DNA of 64,000 nucleotides from Paenarthrobacter nitroguajacolicus. Its GTDB lineage: Bacteria; Actinomycetota; Actinomycetes; Actinomycetales; Micrococcaceae. The notes under the pieces were generated by a model that did not search any database, was not told the DNA's origin, and was given only the letters and a program-made list of their open reading frames with translations. Shown in pieces: positions 1-8,444 of the stretch. Location of the stretch: NCBI RefSeq assembly GCF_029952445.1, contig NZ_JAQPPK010000020.1:1-64000 (forward strand). Reading direction: 5' to 3'. How positions within the stretch are numbered: the first letter of the stretch is position 1; the number at the start of each line of letters is the position of its first letter. The translations under genes were made by a program, and so were the position numbers.

Positions 1-127
1 CATCCACTGGTACAACAACGAAAGGATCTCCACCAAACTCGACGGTCAGAGCCCGGTCCAATACCGGACCCAGACCCTCGCAGCCTAAAATCCCAATTAG
101 CCAGTCCAACAATCGGGGACCAGTTCA
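1..127 (+). mobile_element. Right end of an IS3-family insertion sequence
   Basis: The transposase stop is followed by about 39 bases that end in a plausible terminal inverted repeat at 101-127 (ccagtccaacaatcgggg then accagttca). The reverse complement begins TGAACTGGTCCCC, in the style of actinobacterial IS3 elements. The left end is outside the window, so the exact boundary and the target duplication are inferred. Confidence 0.55.
2..88 (+). CDS. IS3-family transposase, C-terminal end (partial)
   Basis: Only the last 28 codons lie in the window. They end in a stop at 86-88 and contain the WYNNERI and SPVQYRT motifs that close the integrase domain of IS3-family (OrfB) transposases. The gene enters from the left edge, so whether the element is intact cannot be judged here. 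It would catalyse cut-and-copy transposition of the IS. Confidence 0.85.
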   Translation: MHWYNNERISTKLDGQSPVQYRTQTLAA

Positions 128-301
128 TCAGGGGGTGAGTGGGCTGCGTATGATCGGGCTCGGTCGCGAGCTGACACTGAGTGGGGACCAGCACCTGGCG
201 TTTGGAGATGATTGTTGAAGCTTCCTTGACAACGGCTAATAGGAGATCGCGACAGTTGCGGCGCCAATATCAGTGCGACAAAATTCGGGAGGTAGCCCAC
301 C

Positions 302-1702
302 ATGGGCACTATTCGTCTCAGCTTGGTTCCAACGTTGATCTATGCGGCCCTTTCGACGGCGATAGTTAGTTCCCTTGGCATGCTTCTGGTGCCTTCAATT
401 TCCGTTCAGATGGGCGTGGACGTCGGCACCGCGCAATGGATGCTTACGGTGAACCTGCTCGTTGGCGCCCTTGCAACTCCGGTGATGGGTCGACTCAGCG
501 ACGGGCCGCACAAGAAGAATCTGCTTCTGATTTCCCTGGCGGTCATTTTCGCTGGTTCTGTGATCGCCGGGACAGCAACTAGCTTCCCGGTGTTCTTGGT
601 AGGCCGCGCCTTGCAAGGTCTGACTTATGGCGTTGTGCCCGTGACAATCGCCCTCGCGCGTAGATACGTTGAGCCGGTCCGGGTTCAATCATCGATCTCG
701 ACTCTTTCGGTCACAGTGGCCTCGGGCATCGGGATTGGGTATCCCCTGACGGGCATCATTGCCGGTGTCTGGGCCTATCAATTTGCGTTCTGGTTTGCGG
801 CTCTGTTTGTTCTCAGTGCGGTCCTCGTCGTGTGGCGAAAGATCCCCAAAGGGCCGGACCAAGCGGCTCCCGTGTTCTCCTTTGACCTCTTAGGGGCTTG
901 CGCCCTTGGGAGCGGCCTTGGGCTGCTGCTGTTGGGCATAAGTGAAGGACCGAAGTGGGGCTGGCTGTCGGCCTGGACCCTTGCGTCGTTGTCGCTATCA
1001 ATCATTCTGTTGGGTCTTTGGATTCGTCTAGAACTCAAAATCGAGCATCCGCTTATCAACTTGCGGGCCATGCGCCATGGAGATGTCCTTCTAGCCAATG
1101 TTGCGGCCATTGGACTGGGCGCCGCCCTGTATATCGGTCTATCCGTGGCGAGCCTAGTTGCTCAGGCCCCCGCATCAACCGGGTACGGCCTTGCAATTCC
1201 GGTCTTCTGGGCGGGCTTCGTCATACTTCCTCTATCGGTGGGAAGTTTCCTCGCGAACGAAATCGTGCGTCGGATCTCCCTCAGAACAGGCCTGGCGCCC
1301 TTACTTCCTGTTGGGGCACTCCTCATGGCTGTCGCCGGTACTTTGCTGTGGTTGACACATGCCTATTTGTGGGAGATTCTGCTGGGCACGTTGGTATTCG
1401 GACTGGGGGTGGGCGCAAGCTATGCCGCCATGCCCGCCCTGATTGCTCAAAACGTTGCTGCAGAAGAACTGGGCAGCTCCGTCAGCTTCAACCAAGTCCT
1501 TAGGACGGTTGGCAGCTCGTTTGGCACAGCAGCATCGGCCGCAATCATCGCGGCGCACTCCACAACTGACCACCAACCAACAGGAGATAGCATCAGCATG
1601 ACGCTCGAACTCGGTGCAGTCGTGTGCCTCATGCTCTGCTCTGCGCTGTTACTGAATTCGTTATGGAGGAAGCGCGCTCGGCGCGGCCAGTGCAACACTT
1701 GA
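302..1702 (+). CDS. MFS transporter, 14-TM DHA2-like
   Basis: The 466-residue protein has about 14 hydrophobic segments and a motif A-like loop (GRLSDGPHKK, about residues 63-72) between TM2 and TM3. This matches proton-driven efflux or uptake carriers of the major facilitator superfamily, EmrB/QacA branch. The start follows a GGGAGGT ribosome site at 287-293. The gene stands alone between the IS end and the GntR regulator. It may export or import a compound tied to the neighbouring catabolic genes, but the substrate cannot be predicted. Confidence 0.85.
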   Translation: MGTIRLSLVPTLIYAALSTAIVSSLGMLLVPSISVQMGVDVGTAQWMLTVNLLVGALATPVMGRLSDGPHKKNLLLISLAVIFAGSVIAGTATSFPVFLVGRALQGLTYGVVPVTIALARRYVEPVRVQSSISTLSVTVASGIGIGYPLTGIIAGVWAYQFAFWFAALFVLSAVLVVWRKIPKGPDQAAPVFSFDLLGACALGSGLGLLLLGISEGPKWGWLSAWTLASLSLSIILLGLWIRLELKIEHPLINLRAMRHGDVLLANVAAIGLGAALYIGLSVASLVAQAPASTGYGLAIPVFWAGFVILPLSVGSFLANEIVRRISLRTGLAPLLPVGALLMAVAGTLLWLTHAYLWEILLGTLVFGLGVGASYAAMPALIAQNVAAEELGSSVSFNQVLRTVGSSFGTAASAAIIAAHSTTDHQPTGDSISMTLELGAVVCLMLCSALLLNSLWRKRARRGQCNT

Positions 1703-1966
1703 TGCGCGTTACGGCCGCCCTGCCGTGTGATTCGCTGGTGAGGCTGCCTGCGGACTCTCCTTAGTACCTGACCGTCGTTTCCGACCGAGTGGAGGTTTAA
1801 GGACTTGCAAGACGCCCCTCGTCGATAAACGTCCACCGCGGGTATCTTCAGAGCGACGCGGCCTGGATGCTCGACCGGCCCTGCTTCGTACTGAGGCATC
1901 CCGTACTTCCACTCGGTTTTCGCCTGGCCCACCACGGGTTCCAGTTCGATAGGAATCTTGGCGCTG

Positions 1967-1998
1967 CTGCCTGTGGGCGACGCGTCGCCCACAGGCAG
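1967..1998. repeat. 32-bp perfect palindrome
   Basis: Bases 1967-1982 are the exact reverse complement of 1983-1998 with no spacer (centre ...GGCGACG/CGTCGCC...). It lies between the MFS gene and the GntR promoter. No T-run follows, so it is not a typical terminator. It could be an IS end junction, a recombination site or a protein-binding site. Confidence 0.8.
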
Positions 1999-2052
1999 GC
2001 AACGCCCTATGCGTACGCCCGTGAAGTGCTGCAGCTTTCGCTAGAGCCCTGC

Positions 2053-2102
2053 ATGTCTGACTTAAGGCTGCGTAGTCTTCCCTGACTTAAGGCTCACTAG
2101 TC
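2053..2102 (+). promoter_or_regulatory. Direct repeat and FadR-type half-palindrome upstream of the GntR gene
   Basis: CTGACTTAAGGCTGCGTAGTC (2057-2077) and CTGACTTAAGGCTCACTAGTC (2082-2102) repeat with a 25-bp period, and ATGTCTGACTT at 2053-2063 resembles the TTGTCNGACAA sites elsewhere in the window. Placed 40-90 bp before the regulator start, this is a likely autoregulatory operator. This is inference from position and similarity. Confidence 0.55.
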
Positions 2103-2142
2103 ATACAATGGTAAATAGAGCTCGTACGCACAGGAGGAAAAG

Positions 2143-2952
2143 ATGCCGGATATGCCAACAGTGTCGATGCCGTTCCCCGCGATGCCTGTTCTACGGCCTC
2201 GACAGCAAGTCGAGAGCCAAATCAAGCAAGCCATTCTCGATGGTTCGCTGGGAGACGGAGTCCGTTTGCCGGCCGAACATGCTCTGGCTCAAACTTTCAA
2301 CGTCAGCCGGGCAACGATTCGGGAGGCATTGAGATCTTTGGTTGAGGCAGGTTTACTGACCAAGGGACCTGGTATGACAAGTGGCCTCTTTGTGCAAAGA
2401 GTCGACCACAATACATTCGCTCGTGTAGTTTCTGACCGGTTAATTAGCGTCTTGGATATCGGGTCGGTATCCACGGATGAAGTTTCGAATTTTCGGGATC
2501 TGCTTGAGGTTCCCAGCGCACGTCTTGCGGCAAAACATCGGCGGGATGACCATCTCGTGGAACTCCACGACATCATCGACCGTGAGCGGGCGTCCACCTA
2601 CGATGATCCCCTCATTTCCGAACTGAATGCACAATTCCATGGTGTGATCGCAAGTGCGTCGGGCAACCGTGTGCTTGCCGCCTTTGTGTCTGCGCTGCAC
2701 CGCACGGCGCGCCCCCTCGCCTTCGTAAACACCGATGAGGCGCTGGGGAAGGAATCGGTCACGCATCACATCAGGCTTTATCGGGCCATCCAAGCCCAGG
2801 ATCCGGTGGCTGCTGCAGAGGCGATGCAAGCGCATTTGAACTACCTGCGCGACCACGCCATCGCAAAGGGCCATGGTCACAATGAGTCCCCCGTTCCCGA
2901 CCGGGCTAGTACGAACGGGCACTCGACTGCCCGCGCGACTAGGGCTTCTTGA
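2143..2952 (+). CDS. GntR-family transcriptional regulator, FadR/FCD type
   Basis: The 269-residue protein has an N-terminal winged helix (about residues 22-90, with SRATIREALRSL as recognition helix) and a C-terminal all-helical FCD domain with metal/ligand histidines (FHG near 168 and THHIRLY near 205). FCD regulators bind organic acids or acyl-CoAs and usually repress nearby catabolic genes. The start follows AGGAGG at 2131-2136. It points toward the end of the 12-kb leftward operon. TTGTCNGACAA near-palindromes at several promoters in the window fit the FadR-family pattern TNGTNNNACNA, so this is the best candidate for their regulator. Confidence 0.9.
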   Translation: MPDMPTVSMPFPAMPVLRPRQQVESQIKQAILDGSLGDGVRLPAEHALAQTFNVSRATIREALRSLVEAGLLTKGPGMTSGLFVQRVDHNTFARVVSDRLISVLDIGSVSTDEVSNFRDLLEVPSARLAAKHRRDDHLVELHDIIDRERASTYDDPLISELNAQFHGVIASASGNRVLAAFVSALHRTARPLAFVNTDEALGKESVTHHIRLYRAIQAQDPVAAAEAMQAHLNYLRDHAIAKGHGHNESPVPDRASTNGHSTARATRAS

Positions 2953-3355
2953 CCTATCGCCATCCGCCTCAGACGGCCGCAAGCGCGCACTGGCCCTCAG
3001 GCAAGCCGAGCCGAATTTTGCGCACTATCGGACGTCCGGTGTCAGGTTAACTGCAATCCGGAGCAGTAGAATCCGTGCAGAGTGTGAGCAAATCGGACCA
3101 AAACAAGAACCTATGACGAGTTGTTTACTGAATCTGGTTATCTGGAACAGAGCTGATCGATCTTCGGGCTGCAATTGGCTACAGTCCAGGTAACTGCCTC
3201 CCGAAGGCTGGCCGAGGCCGGATCCATTACGTTCGTCTAGAAACGCTTCCTCCGAGCAAACACCGGCCTCGCCGGGGGCAGTAGTGGCTTACCGCGATGG
3301 GGCCTTGCTCCGGGGGCCACGGCTTTTCCGGCCTCAAATGTCTTCTGCGCAAACG
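2953..3355. other. Convergent intergenic region
   Basis: This is the gap between the converging ends of the GntR gene and the cytochrome-b-like gene. No coding sequence is supported. A short G/C hairpin around 3264-3280 (ccggcctcgccggg) might help terminate the leftward operon, but the T-run is poor. Confidence 0.4.
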
Positions 3356-4957
3356 TCACCGAGAAGACACCTTGCCAAACATGCCGGCGAGAGGGGAGAG
3401 CAATGAAGTGCGGGCGAGGACCCACCCGGCCGCGATAGCCAGCACAGATCCAAGGAAGATCCAGAATCCAAGCCAGCCGTCGGCATCTTGTGCGGCGTAC
3501 ATGTGGTTGAGGTTGCGCAGGAACCCCGTGAGCATTACGAGGGAGACGTGCAGGACGATGAAAACGACGAAGTACAACATCACCGGGTAGTGGACAGCCC
3601 GCGCCCACTCGACGGGGTAGGCCTTCGATAGCCGCTGGGCTCGCTTCGGCCAGAATCCCGACATCCGGAACCCGGAAAGAGCAGCGAGCGGCGCCGCGAG
3701 GAAGACCGTGGTGAAGTAGGCAAGCTGCTGCAGGCTGTTGTAGTTGTTCCATCCGTTCTCGACCGGCCACTCGAACGATATGTACTGCAACGCAGCTGAT
3801 AGCGCGTTCGGAAAGACGTCCCAGCTGGTCGGGATGAGCCGGGCCCAGTGCCCGGTGAGAAACAACAAGACCACGAAGATCAAACCGTTCGCCAGCCAGA
3901 GGATGTCGAGGCACTGATGTAACCAGAGGGCGATGCTGATCTTGGTCTTACCGTTCCGCGAAGTCCAGTAAGCCTCGGGGCGCTTCTCATGGCGCACGCG
4001 TAGGCCAGAGCGGATGATCAGGACCATCAGGAACACGTTGAAGAAGTGCTGCCACCCTACCCACGGCGCTATCCCGGGTGTCGCAGGAGTCTGGTACTCC
4101 CCCGGGAACCGTGTCAGGAAGTCCTGTGTGGCCGGCATGCTGAGCATGGCTCGGGCGAGGAAAACCACTGATACGGCAACCACTCCGGCGGCGATGACAC
4201 CGAGCAACTGGACCAGGGTCCGTCGGCGCTTTGCGTTGCGTTCCGCCTCGGCGTGCGTAGGGGCATCTTCCGGCGTGTTGGTTCGCATGAGGGTCTGAGA
4301 CGCGGCCACGTCGTGACTTGCTGGGAGAGGCGAATCGGTAACCGGCGCCGCTTCGTCCTCGGTGGCTTCCAAGACTGCAGGAGGTGGGTCTACCTGCCTG
4401 ACGGTTGCGGTTCCTGAAGGAGGCCAGGGCTCTCCCCCGAGGACGCGTGGAAGGCCCCGTCGAAGAGTGGAACCGCTCTCTTCGGGCGTCTGATGCTCGG
4501 ATGCCGTCGACGTAGCCTTTACGAGTTCGTCAACGACCGAGGCTTCGACGTGGCGCGCGGGTTTGAAAGAGAGCGCGGCATGGTCGGTTAGACCGGCTTT
4601 GGACGCTGGGCGCGACTCGCGATGGATGCCGGCTGGGGAAGCCAATGCTATGCGCGAGCTGGACGGAGGCCATGGATCCCCGCCGGTGACGCGAGGCAGG
4701 CCCTTGCGCAACACGGGCCTGACCGTTTTGGTCTCGTCGAACGAGGTTGTCTCGGATGTCGGAGACGGTCCTGCAAGCGACGTCGGCGGACAGGTGTTCG
4801 CAGCCGTGCTTGTCTGGGCTGAGCTGTCGGTAATGCTGGATCCTGGGCCGGCTTCGGCCGGGGAGTAGCTTTTCTCCGCAAACTTGGGCTCAATACCTGC
4901 GGGTGGCCAGCCTTCGCCACCGCGGGTGCGGGGCAGTCCTCTGCGTACCGTCGTCAT
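3356..4957 (-). CDS. Cytochrome b-like membrane protein with N-terminal GLPR repeats
   Basis: This 533-residue protein has two parts. Residues 1 to about 240 are soluble, rich in Ala/Pro/Ser, and carry three copies of a RRGLPRxxGGxxWPP motif (start about residues 5, 83 and 164). Residues 245-530 hold about six membrane segments with histidines in them (for example WQHFFNVF, LHQCLDIL, VHYPVM, VLHVSL), as in di-heme cytochrome b561-like or formate-dehydrogenase-gamma-like proteins. It starts 2 bases after the EtfA stop. The position suggests that it passes electrons from reduced ETF to menaquinone in place of ETF-QO, which is absent here. This role is inference. Confidence 0.7.
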   Translation of the reverse strand: MTTVRRGLPRTRGGEGWPPAGIEPKFAEKSYSPAEAGPGSSITDSSAQTSTAANTCPPTSLAGPSPTSETTSFDETKTVRPVLRKGLPRVTGGDPWPPSSSRIALASPAGIHRESRPASKAGLTDHAALSFKPARHVEASVVDELVKATSTASEHQTPEESGSTLRRGLPRVLGGEPWPPSGTATVRQVDPPPAVLEATEDEAAPVTDSPLPASHDVAASQTLMRTNTPEDAPTHAEAERNAKRRRTLVQLLGVIAAGVVAVSVVFLARAMLSMPATQDFLTRFPGEYQTPATPGIAPWVGWQHFFNVFLMVLIIRSGLRVRHEKRPEAYWTSRNGKTKISIALWLHQCLDILWLANGLIFVVLLFLTGHWARLIPTSWDVFPNALSAALQYISFEWPVENGWNNYNSLQQLAYFTTVFLAAPLAALSGFRMSGFWPKRAQRLSKAYPVEWARAVHYPVMLYFVVFIVLHVSLVMLTGFLRNLNHMYAAQDADGWLGFWIFLGSVLAIAAGWVLARTSLLSPLAGMFGKVSSR

Positions 4958-4959
4958 CG

Positions 4960-5940
4960 TTATTTCTTCCGCCCTCGCAGCGCGTCTACCACCTGTGGCA
5001 CGACCGTGAACAGGTCACCGACGATCCCGAAGTCCGCCACGTCGAAGATGGGCGATCCGGGATCCTTATTGATCGCAACGATTGTCTTGGCTGTCTGCAT
5101 ACCGGCTCGGTGCTGAATGGCCCCCGAGATGCCGATCGCGACGTATAGCTGCGGCGAGACGGACACTCCGGTCTGCCCTACCTGATGTGGGAAAGGAATG
5201 AAGCCGGCGTCAACGGCGGCACGGGAGGCGCCAATCGCGGCATTGAGCTCGTCCGCGAGGTCCTCGACGAGTGAGAAGTTTTCCTTGGACCCCAACCCGC
5301 GACCGCCGGAAACGACAACCCTGGCGCCGCGCAACTCGGGGCGGGATGAGGCGATCTGTAATGCTTCGACAACAGTACCCACCGCGACCGCAGCTCCGGA
5401 CGGCTCCACTGTAAGTTTCTCGACGCGGGCTTCCGGTGCCGACTTTGCCCGGGTGTCGATCGTGCCCTGGCGGACTGTAATGACCGGGGTTCCAAAGGTG
5501 GGCGCCGAATGGGTAAGGTAGGCACCTCCGTAGACCGAGTGGTGCGCCACGATGCCCTCGTCGTCACGGGCGACATCGACGGCGTCCACTGAAAGTGCCA
5601 GATGCTCGCGCACTGCCAGGCGCCCCGCGACGTCACGCCCGGCGATCGAGTTTGAGATTAGTACCGCGTCCGGCTGGACCGTGCGGTAGGCAGCCTGCAT
5701 TGCGTCCACGATGGGTACCGCAATGGGTCCGTCGTCGACGTCAGTGGTGAGAACGAGCTGCGCTCCTGCGGCGACCGCGGAATCCACCGCGTCCTTTGCG
5801 CTGTCCGCCGGTGCTGCCACCAGCGCTACCGGAGTGCCCAGCTGAGCGGCAGCGCCGATCAGCTGGGCGGTCGAGGGCGCCGCGGCACCACTCGGAGTCA
5901 CATCGATGAGGACAAGGATCGGGCTCTCATAGTGGGGCAT
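4960..5940 (-). CDS. etfA: Electron transfer flavoprotein, alpha subunit
   Basis: The 326-residue protein matches EtfA in length and layout: an N-terminal domain with YGGAYLTH near residue 138, then the C-terminal FAD domain with VVSGGRGLGSKENF near 208, QVGQTGVSVSPQLYVAIGIS near 254 and AINKDPGSPIFDVADFGIVGD near 290. With EtfB it accepts electrons from acyl-CoA dehydrogenases. The natural partner here is the dehydrogenase at the head of the same operon. EtfB ends 2 bases before this start. Confidence 0.95.
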   Translation of the reverse strand: MPHYESPILVLIDVTPSGAAAPSTAQLIGAAAQLGTPVALVAAPADSAKDAVDSAVAAGAQLVLTTDVDDGPIAVPIVDAMQAAYRTVQPDAVLISNSIAGRDVAGRLAVREHLALSVDAVDVARDDEGIVAHHSVYGGAYLTHSAPTFGTPVITVRQGTIDTRAKSAPEARVEKLTVEPSGAAVAVGTVVEALQIASSRPELRGARVVVSGGRGLGSKENFSLVEDLADELNAAIGASRAAVDAGFIPFPHQVGQTGVSVSPQLYVAIGISGAIQHRAGMQTAKTIVAINKDPGSPIFDVADFGIVGDLFTVVPQVVDALRGRKK

Positions 5941-5942
5941 CG

Positions 5943-6722
5943 TTACACCAGCCTGTTCTTCACAAGGAAATCGATGAGCTGCACGGCCGCGTCGCCTTCG
6001 TCCACGATCTTCACGCCACCTGCGCGTGGCGGCTTCTCCGATACGGCGGTGAGAATTGTCTGGGGCGCCTCGGCCGGGTCGGCCGTCACGCCCAGATCCG
6101 CGAGGGAGAGCACCTCAATTGGCTTCTTTTTAGCTGCCATGATGCCTTTGAAGTTTGGGAAGCGTGCTTCAGGAAGCGCCTCTGTGATTGACACGACGGC
6201 CGGAAGGGGCGCTGTTACCTGCTGCGATCCGTAATCGGTTTCACGAGTTGCGGTCACGGCATCGGGTGCAATCTGCACGGCGCTGAGGTTGGTCGCTTGG
6301 GCGTAATTTAGGTGTTCGGCGAGCATTGCGGGTATTACCCCGCCGGCCCCGTCCGTGGAGAGATTGCCCGTAATGACCAGATCCGCTCCGCCGCGCCGGA
6401 TCGCCGCCGCCAGGACCGTGGCGGTCAGGCCCAAGTCCGCACCGTGCAGTGCCTCGTCGACGACGTGCACGGCGGAGCCAGCGCCGATCGCAAGTGCCCG
6501 GCGTATGGATGATGTCGCAGACTCCGGCGCCATCGACAGCGCCACAACCTCTGCGTCAGGGTTCGCGTCTGCATATTTGAGCGCGACTTCGAGTGCCCGC
6601 TCCGTGATCTCGTCGAGCACTACCTGGCCTGCCCCACGATCGGCGAGGCCCGTCTCCATGTCGAGCCGACGGTCCTCATAGGTATCGGGCACCTCTTTTA
6701 CCAGGACGAAGATCTTCATCAT
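5943..6722 (-). CDS. etfB: Electron transfer flavoprotein, beta subunit
   Basis: The 259-residue protein starts MMKIFVLVKEVPDTYEDRR and contains the EtfB core (LAAAIRRGGADLVITG near 105-120 and GAGGVIPAMLAEHL near 125-140), with the KPIEV ending of the AMP-binding region near 200. Two adjacent ATGs follow GAGAGGTAG, and the second (6719) may be the true start. It forms the heterodimer with the EtfA encoded directly downstream. Confidence 0.95.
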   Translation of the reverse strand: MMKIFVLVKEVPDTYEDRRLDMETGLADRGAGQVVLDEITERALEVALKYADANPDAEVVALSMAPESATSSIRRALAIGAGSAVHVVDEALHGADLGLTATVLAAAIRRGGADLVITGNLSTDGAGGVIPAMLAEHLNYAQATNLSAVQIAPDAVTATRETDYGSQQVTAPLPAVVSITEALPEARFPNFKGIMAAKKKPIEVLSLADLGVTADPAEAPQTILTAVSEKPPRAGGVKIVDEGDAAVQLIDFLVKNRLV

Positions 6723-6779
6723 CTACCTCTCAAACTCACGGCTTGGGCCTTCAGCCCTGCTGTGCATCGATGGCCATTG

Positions 6780-7298
6780 TCAGACCGCAATAAGTGTTCC
6801 CGGTACAGCAATGGAATCGCAGCCCTTCGTCGTCCATTCCAACTCGCTCGCAGCTCTCGCTGCTTCATTCAGCCTCTCGATGATCCCAGGCGAGAAAGGC
6901 GTTACTTTTCTGGTGCCATGGTCCACATTGAGAAGCAGACTTTCCAAAGTGCAGGCAATTCGCTGTCTTTTCACATCGCGAAGCATCGCCACGGTCCGTA
7001 CTCCGCAGGAAGACGCCTCCACGAGACGTACATGCGTCGTGTACTCGGCCCCGAGTCGCAGCTCGGAGAGGTATCTCGCATGGTGGTCGACAGAGAACAG
7101 CCCGCACTGATGCCTGGGTGCGTAGTCGTAACCCAGCCCACAGTACTCGAGCCCACGAATTGTCGTGGTCGTCAGGATACGCAGATACACGTTGACGTTC
7201 ATGTGATCGTTAAAATCAATGTCCGCAGTCCCGACGACACCCCGGTCGACGACAGGAAGCCGGAGCACCTCGTCGTCGACCGGACGTCCGCCTCGCAT
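6780..7298 (-). CDS. Acyl-CoA thioesterase, hot-dog (4HBT-like) fold
   Basis: The 172-residue protein contains the hot-dog thioesterase signature around residues 26-40 (DIDFNDHMNVNVYL), where the Asp and the HM pair take part in thioester hydrolysis, followed by the SVDHHARYLSEL strand. Similar thioesterases sit with BKACE genes in carnitine and other catabolic clusters. A strong AAAGGGAG site precedes the ATG, 16 bases after the BKACE stop. It probably releases CoA from a pathway intermediate or dead-end ester. The substrate is not known. Confidence 0.8.
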   Translation of the reverse strand: MRGGRPVDDEVLRLPVVDRGVVGTADIDFNDHMNVNVYLRILTTTTIRGLEYCGLGYDYAPRHQCGLFSVDHHARYLSELRLGAEYTTHVRLVEASSCGVRTVAMLRDVKRQRIACTLESLLLNVDHGTRKVTPFSPGIIERLNEAARAASELEWTTKGCDSIAVPGTLIAV

Positions 7299-7314
7299 AA
7301 AAGATTCGCTCCCT

Positions 7315-8346
7315 TTAGCTGGTCGCTTGTTCGAGCGGCTTCACACCCATGATCTCGCGGTACTCAGTGGGAGTGGCTACCTGGCGCCCGAGCGCCTCGA
7401 CGATCTGCTTGATCTGCAGGAATGCCTCGAGGTTGCTGGTGAGTTTCTCGTCTTTATGCGGGTACTTCCAGACTGTGTCCTCCATACCGACGCGAATGTG
7501 CAGACCGAGAAGGGCAGCGGCCGTGGCAAGGAAGACAGAGGCGCGGCCCGCAGCGCAGACGAAGATCTTTGCCTCGGGGTCCACATCCCGCACCAGCTCG
7601 ACCATACGGAGCAGCCCGGTGAACATCTGATGCGGGTTCTCCATCGGGCTGGCGCCCGGGATGGAAGGCAGTACACACCATACCTGGCCCGGCCCGAGCA
7701 GACCCGAGCGGAACAGGAATCGCTCTGCGTTGTTCACGTCTGCGTCGGTGTACACCGCAACGATGGGCGCGGCGCCGGCCTCAAGGATGAGGCGGGTTTT
7801 CTCGATCATGAGCGGAGCTGGCTTTGCGAACAGCGCGTCGCCGTTGTAAAGCACTGCTGTGTTGACAGGGACGCCGTCAAGGATGTTCTCCTTGATCGCG
7901 ATTTTCATCTCGTCCCACTCGCCCTGCAGGGCCGTAACGTAGCAACCGTCGACCGAGATGCCAGGAAATTCCTCGCGCAGCGGGTTCACGACGGCCTTGA
8001 AGCGGTCGCGATCGAGGGTGTTGTAGCCGTTGTCGCCGCGCATGTGCAGGTGTATCGCGCTGGCGCCGGCGCGGGCGCATTCCTGGGCGTCCTTGAGTAT
8101 CTCTTCAGTGGTAATGGGCTGGTTGGGGTTGGCGTTCCGAGTGTAGAAGGCGCCGGTAATCGCGGACTGCACGACAATCTTGTCGGAAACGTCCCACTTC
8201 GGCTGGATCTCCCCCTCGTGGAAATACGAGCGTGACGGATCGATGATTTCCGGGAAGCCGTAGGGCCGCCAGATCAAACGCCCGTCAGCGCGCTCGACGC
8301 CCTTCTCGACGCGATCCCAGTGCACAGTGTTGTCGTTGAGTCCCAT
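7315..8346 (-). CDS. Beta-keto acid cleavage enzyme (BKACE family)
   Basis: The 343-residue TIM-barrel protein carries the BKACE zinc motif AIHLHMRG (about residues 88-95) and the C-terminal HIRVGMED motif (about 278-285). Family members condense a beta-keto acid with acetyl-CoA to give acetoacetate and a new acyl-CoA. The acid part of the substrate varies between members. I chose the ATG at 8346 (MGLNDNTV) because AAGGAG lies just upstream; an ATG at 8364 is possible. A TTGTCAGACAA site and a 15-bp palindrome lie directly upstream, which suggests an internal promoter for this gene and those after it. Confidence 0.88.
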   Translation of the reverse strand: MGLNDNTVHWDRVEKGVERADGRLIWRPYGFPEIIDPSRSYFHEGEIQPKWDVSDKIVVQSAITGAFYTRNANPNQPITTEEILKDAQECARAGASAIHLHMRGDNGYNTLDRDRFKAVVNPLREEFPGISVDGCYVTALQGEWDEMKIAIKENILDGVPVNTAVLYNGDALFAKPAPLMIEKTRLILEAGAAPIVAVYTDADVNNAERFLFRSGLLGPGQVWCVLPSIPGASPMENPHQMFTGLLRMVELVRDVDPEAKIFVCAAGRASVFLATAAALLGLHIRVGMEDTVWKYPHKDEKLTSNLEAFLQIKQIVEALGRQVATPTEYREIMGVKPLEQATS

Positions 8347-8375
8347 TTCAGATTTCTCCTTCATTTGTCAAGCAA

Positions 8376-8408
8376 CGGTGGTAACCACCGGTGATGATTG
8401 TCAGACAA
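8376..8408 (-). promoter_or_regulatory. Palindrome and FadR-type operator before the BKACE gene
   Basis: CGGTGGTAACCACCG (8376-8390) is a perfect odd palindrome, and ATTGTCAGACAAT (8397-8409) is a near-perfect one matching TTGTCNGACAA. Both lie between the citrate-synthase-like gene and the BKACE start, 30-60 bp upstream of the latter. This suggests a second, regulated entry point inside the long operon. Confidence 0.65.
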
Positions 8409-8444
8409 TTGGTTTTCTTATTGATATTTGTGTCAGTAAGGGTG

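Larger units (their letters stand above)
1703..2142. other. Intergenic region with palindrome and operator repeats
   Basis: No convincing gene is present. A leftward open frame across 1760-1967 (containing PIELEPVVGQ and VEHPGRVALKIP) reads like protein but has no start signal and runs antisense into the MFS gene, so it may be a decayed fragment of unknown origin. The right part holds a 32-bp perfect palindrome and a direct repeat before the GntR gene, listed separately. Confidence 0.5.

Noticed and set aside
1447..1992. Leftward frame with protein-like sequence beside the MFS gene
   Set aside because: It runs antisense into the transporter, has no start signal and matches no family I know; noted only as a possible fragment.
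6777..6792. TTGTCAGAC followed by CGCAA near the thioesterase stop
   Set aside because: It matches only part of the regulon consensus and overlaps a coding end, so it was not counted as an operator.
7219..8235. Long rightward open frame antisense to the BKACE gene
   Set aside because: It is the reverse-strand shadow of a well-supported gene in G+C-rich DNA and has no domain features.
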